A stretch of 51,642 bases of DNA from positions 1 to 51,642 of the forward strand of contig JANWWI010000012.1 in NCBI GenBank assembly GCA_025056355.1, in the 5' to 3' direction. The notes beneath the pieces were generated by a model that was given only the letters and a program-made list of their open reading frames with translations, was not told where the DNA came from and ran no database searches. A program made the translations under genes and the position numbers. The stretch is from Casimicrobiaceae bacterium. Lineage in GTDB: Bacteria; Pseudomonadota; Gammaproteobacteria; Burkholderiales; Casimicrobiaceae. This document shows positions 48,384-51,642 of the stretch, piece by piece; within the stretch, counting starts at the first letter, position 1, and each line of letters opens with the position of its first letter.

Positions 48384-51300
48384 TTAGCGTTCGGCGCGAC
48401 GCTGAGCGTGTACGTATTGTTCGAACAGTTTCTCTTTGAGCATTTGGCCGAACGCCGGATCGTCGGTGATGCGCCGGTAGAGCTCAAAGTTCGAATCAAC
48501 GATCTCCTGGATCGCATCTTCGAGCTTTTGCTCAAATGCAAGCCGCAAATTCACGTCCGTGTTGACGCGCGATGCTGCCTCGAGTGCTGGATCGCTTTCG
48601 AGCTTGTCCAGGATTTGGCTCAGAGTGACGCGATGCTCTGGCCCCAGGTTCAAGCCGAAGCGCTCGTTCAATTCGGCAACGATGCGCGACAGCGCCTCAA
48701 CCTCCTGCGCGGCCCTTGTGTGCCTGCCTTCGGCCCCAACCGGCGCAAGCAACCCACCCCGACGCTCAAGTGCGATGCGGCCGCTTGAGATGGCCTGGAT
48801 CCGATACGACTCGAGGTCGATGTTTTGCTGTACCTCCCGCGGCAGTATCTCGCGGTCCGCAGGTAACAAGCGGCGCAGATAGCGGGCGAACTGGTAGAGC
48901 TTTTCGAGATCGACATCGGCAAAGCTCAGCACCTGGGAGAGGAAGGCGTAAAGCCGCTCATATTCGCTGAGCTGTCCGCGAAAGTCACGCTGCTCGTCGG
49001 TCGGCAACTCCTGGAACCGCGCGAGGGCCGGCTGGAGCGCGGCATAGAGTCGGTCTTGCGTCGCTCGCGAGTCGAAGTAGACCCGAGCGAAATCATTCAC
49101 GTCGGCCTCACTGAACACCCCGAACGCCGCCAAGCGCCTCTGGACCTCGTAGAGCAAGTTCGGATCGGTCGCCTCCGACAGCAGCGTCGTTTCGTAGTAC
49201 GGCTCGAAGGCAGCCTTGATCTCGTCGGCCTCGTTGGCGAAGTCGAGCACCATGGTGCTCTTTTTCTCCGGGTGCGTGCGATTCAGGCGCGACAGCGTCT
49301 GCACGGCGTTCACACCGCCGAGCTTTTTATCCACGTACATTGTGTGCAGCAGCGGCTGATCGAAGCCCGTCTGGAACTTGTTGGCCACAACCAGCAACCG
49401 ATACTCAGACTGCTCGAACGTCTTGGCCGTCTGCACTTCCGGTACACCGTTCATGCCCGACTCGGTGTAGCTCTGTCCGCCGTCCTGCACCGTCCCCGAG
49501 AACGCGACCAGCGCCTTGAACGGATAGCCGCGCTCTGCGAGGTATCTGTCCAGCGCCCGCTTGTAGCGCACCGCATGCAGCCGCGATCGGGTCACGATCA
49601 TGGCCTTGGCCTTCCCGCCGATCTCCGATTGCACCTTCGCCGCGAAGTGCTCCACGATGATGCGGACCTTCTCGCCGATTGCGTGCGGATGTAATTCGAC
49701 AAACGCTTTCAGCAAAGACTCGGCCTTGCGCTTGTCGTAGCGCGGATCGTCCTCGACCTTCTTGAGCAGCCGCCAGTAGGCCTTGTAGGTCGCGTAGTTC
49801 TGCAAGACATCGAGGATGAAACCCTCCTCGATCGCCTGCCGCATGCTGTAGAGATGAAACGGCGCAAACCGCCCGTCGGGCCGCTTGACCCCGAACAGCT
49901 CGAGCGTCTTGGCTTTAGGTGTCGCAGTGAAGGCGAAAAACGACACATTCGGGAGCTTTCCGCGCTTCTCCATCTCAGCGAGCACGGCATTTTCCAGCTC
50001 CTCCTCCGGGGTGGCTGCCCCCGCTTCCTCTGCCGCAGCGTCCTCAGAGAAGCAGCAGCAAGCACGGTTTTCAGGCTCTTCGTGTTTTCGCCGGACTGTG
50101 AAGAATGCGCCTCGTCCACGATCACGGCGAAGCGTCGGCCGGGCAGTGAGCGGATCTCCCGCGCGATGACCGGGAACTTCTGCAGCGTTGTGACGATGAT
50201 CGTCTTACCGGACTCCAGTGCGTCCTTGAGCTGGCGCGACGTGGTGTCGATGTTCTCCACCACGCCAAGCGTTTGCTCGAACTGACGCACGGCGCTTTGA
50301 AGCTGACGGTCGAGTACGCGGCGGTCGCTGATGACGACGATCGAATCGAACACGCGCCGGTCGAGAGCGTCATGCAAGGTCGAAAGCCGATGCGCGAGCC
50401 AGGCGATCGTGAAGGTCTTGCCGCTGCCCGCCGAATGCTGAATCAGATACCGCTGTCCTGCCCCGTGCGCTCGGGCGTCGGCCACGAGCTTGCGCACGCA
50501 GTCGAGCTGGTGGTAGCGCGGAAAGACGAGAAAGCGTCGGCCGGTTTTGCGGCCGCGGTCGTCCTCCTCCTCCACCTCGTGGATGAACTGCCGCACGAGC
50601 TCGAGCACGCTGTCGCGCGACCAGGTCTCCTCCCAGAGATAGGCAGTGGCGTAGCCCTGGCGCGTCGGCGGCACCGGTGGGTTGCCGGCACCGCCGAACC
50701 GGCCTTGGTTGAACGGCAAAAAGCGCGTGCGCGCACCCTGCAGGTGCGTGGTCACGTAGACGAGGTCCGGGTCCACCGCAAAATGTGCAAGACATCGGCC
50801 GTACTGGAACAAAGGCTCGCGCGGATCGCGGTCGGTTTTGTACTGCCGCATCGCGTCCTCGACGGTCTGCCCGGTGAGCGGGTTTTTGAGCTCTGCTGTG
50901 AAGATCGGGATGCCGTTCAAAAACAGCACCAGGTCGAGGCTGTTTTCGTTCCTCGTGCTGTAGCGAAGCTGCCGCACGACGGAAAACAGGTTCGCGGCAT
51001 ACAGCCGTCGCGTCTCTTCATTCAGCCCACTGGCCGGCCGGAAGAAGGCCAGACGGAACTTGACGCCCGAATCCTTGATCCCGTTGCGCAAGACGTCGAG
51101 CGCACCGCGCCGCTCGATCTCCGCGGAAAGCCGACGCAGGAACTGCTCGCGCACTGCGCGGCCGTGATGCTGCGCGAGCTTTTGCCACTCTTTGGGCTGT
51201 GTGGCGAGCACAAAATCCACGACGTCCTGCGGCAGCAGGCACAGCGTGCGGTCATAGTCCTCAGGCCGACGCCGGCGGTAGCCGCCCGGGGGGTTCTCGC

Positions 51301-51412
51301 CGTACTGCGCGGGCGGTTCGCGCACGGCGTTTGCTTCATCCGTGTCGGGGCTGCCCTGCAGCAACGCGCGCTCGATGGCCTCTTCGAAGGCGCGTTCGGA
51401 AATCTCGCTCAT
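48384..51412 (-). pseudogene. hsdR: Type I restriction enzyme R subunit, frameshifted
   Basis: The ATP-dependent translocase/nuclease subunit of a type I restriction system. The N-terminal frame has the nuclease D160, E174 and K176 (LDLVLFLNGIPIFTAELK), helicase motif I GSGKT (329-333) and DEAH (433-436). After about residue 455 it runs into non-family sequence. The rest (RGKLPNVSFFAFTATPKAK, TGFDQPLLHTMYVD, NAVQTLSRLNRTHP, C-terminal tail) continues in another frame from about base 50,050 to 48,384. The total span, 3029 bases, is 2 more than a multiple of 3. Removing one CT from TTCTCTG joins the frames as LAAASEDAAAEEAG and would give about 1008 residues, the normal length. Mutation or sequencing error are both possible. 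It overlaps the DUF4143 gene by 4 bases. Confidence 0.85.
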
Positions 51413-51642
51413 GCCTTTGGCTCCTCGGTGCGCGCGGCCCGATCGCCGAGCAGGGCGGACGCGCCGTGTGTCGCGAGCTCCGCGAGCGGCACGACCGTGA
51501 CGCGGCGCTCGAGTGCGTATCGGCGCTCGCCTGGATAGAGCACCGCGAGGTGTTTTAGCCCCAAATCTTCGAGCGCGATGCGCATGGACGGAGTCAGGCG
51601 CGGTGCATCCTGGAACTTAACCTCGACGCCGTAGCGGCGGCC
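51409..51642 (-). CDS. C-terminal end of a DUF4143-type AAA ATPase (partial)
   Basis: Only the last 77 residues lie in the window. The sequence reads YGVEVKFQDAPRLTPSMRIA, LEDLGLKHLAVLYPGERRYA, then TVVPLAELATHG, which matches the end of ATP-binding proteins with a C-terminal DUF4143 domain (nuclease-like fold with an EVK motif). Its stop overlaps the hsdR start (ATGA), so both lie in one operon. The ATPase domain would be outside the window. Confidence 0.7.
   Translation of the reverse strand, partial: GRRYGVEVKFQDAPRLTPSMRIALEDLGLKHLAVLYPGERRYALERRVTVVPLAELATHGASALLGDRAARTEEPKA

Overview
The window is uniformly GC-rich apart from a few hundred bases at its left edge. Its gene order is that of a betaproteobacterial chromosome, probably Burkholderiales-like: leuS-lptE-holA, purM-purN-DUF3108, hda, aceE-aceF-lpd with a lipoyl domain on the E3 subunit, xerD beside ybaK, and a small Ala/Pro/Lys exported protein. 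I cannot name the genus. No tRNA, rRNA, CRISPR array or insertion sequence was recognised.

Layout. 1-4.5 kb: an unrecognised small gene at the edge, an RlmI-like rRNA methyltransferase, then a tightly coupled antitoxin / PIN toxin / beta-CASP metallo-RNase operon that ends against rluE. 4.5-11.2 kb: a copper-exporting P-type ATPase (copA-rluE, leftward) and, divergently, an exported DUF1800-DUF1501 pair followed by a CopZ-like copper chaperone. 11.2-17.5 kb: the pyruvate dehydrogenase operon (aceE-aceF-lpd, leftward) with nested palindromic repeats inside the E2 and E3 genes and a strong palindrome cluster upstream of aceE. 17.5-23 kb: purine genes with a TonB-like DUF3108 protein, hda, a small Lys-rich exported protein with several hairpins, and mnmA. 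23-28.8 kb: a saccharopine dehydrogenase-like gene with alpha-aminoadipate semialdehyde dehydrogenase (lysine catabolism), metY, an alpha/beta hydrolase and rsmE. 28.8-36.9 kb: an unrecognised exported protein, leuS-lptE-holA, then dsbD and an exported redoxin. 37-39 kb: a divergent hydrolase/LysR pair. 39.2-43.1 kb: a two-component system preceded by a 20-codon leader ORF, then an FHA protein and a PP2C phosphatase. 43.2-44.6 kb: ybaK and xerD. 44.6-45.5 kb: a gene-poor stretch. 45.5-48.3 kb: a complete TRAP transporter. 48.4-51.6 kb: a type I restriction hsdR broken by a frameshift, and the end of a DUF4143-type ATPase gene that runs off the window.

Themes. Much of the window is housekeeping (translation, central carbon, purine, outer-membrane biogenesis, DNA replication). 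The accessory or less understood parts are the toxin-antitoxin/beta-CASP operon, the copper-flanked DUF1800/DUF1501 pair, the hydrolase/LysR pair, the stretch before the TRAP operon and the restriction locus at the right end. Many neighbouring genes overlap by 4 bases (ATGA), which points to translational coupling.
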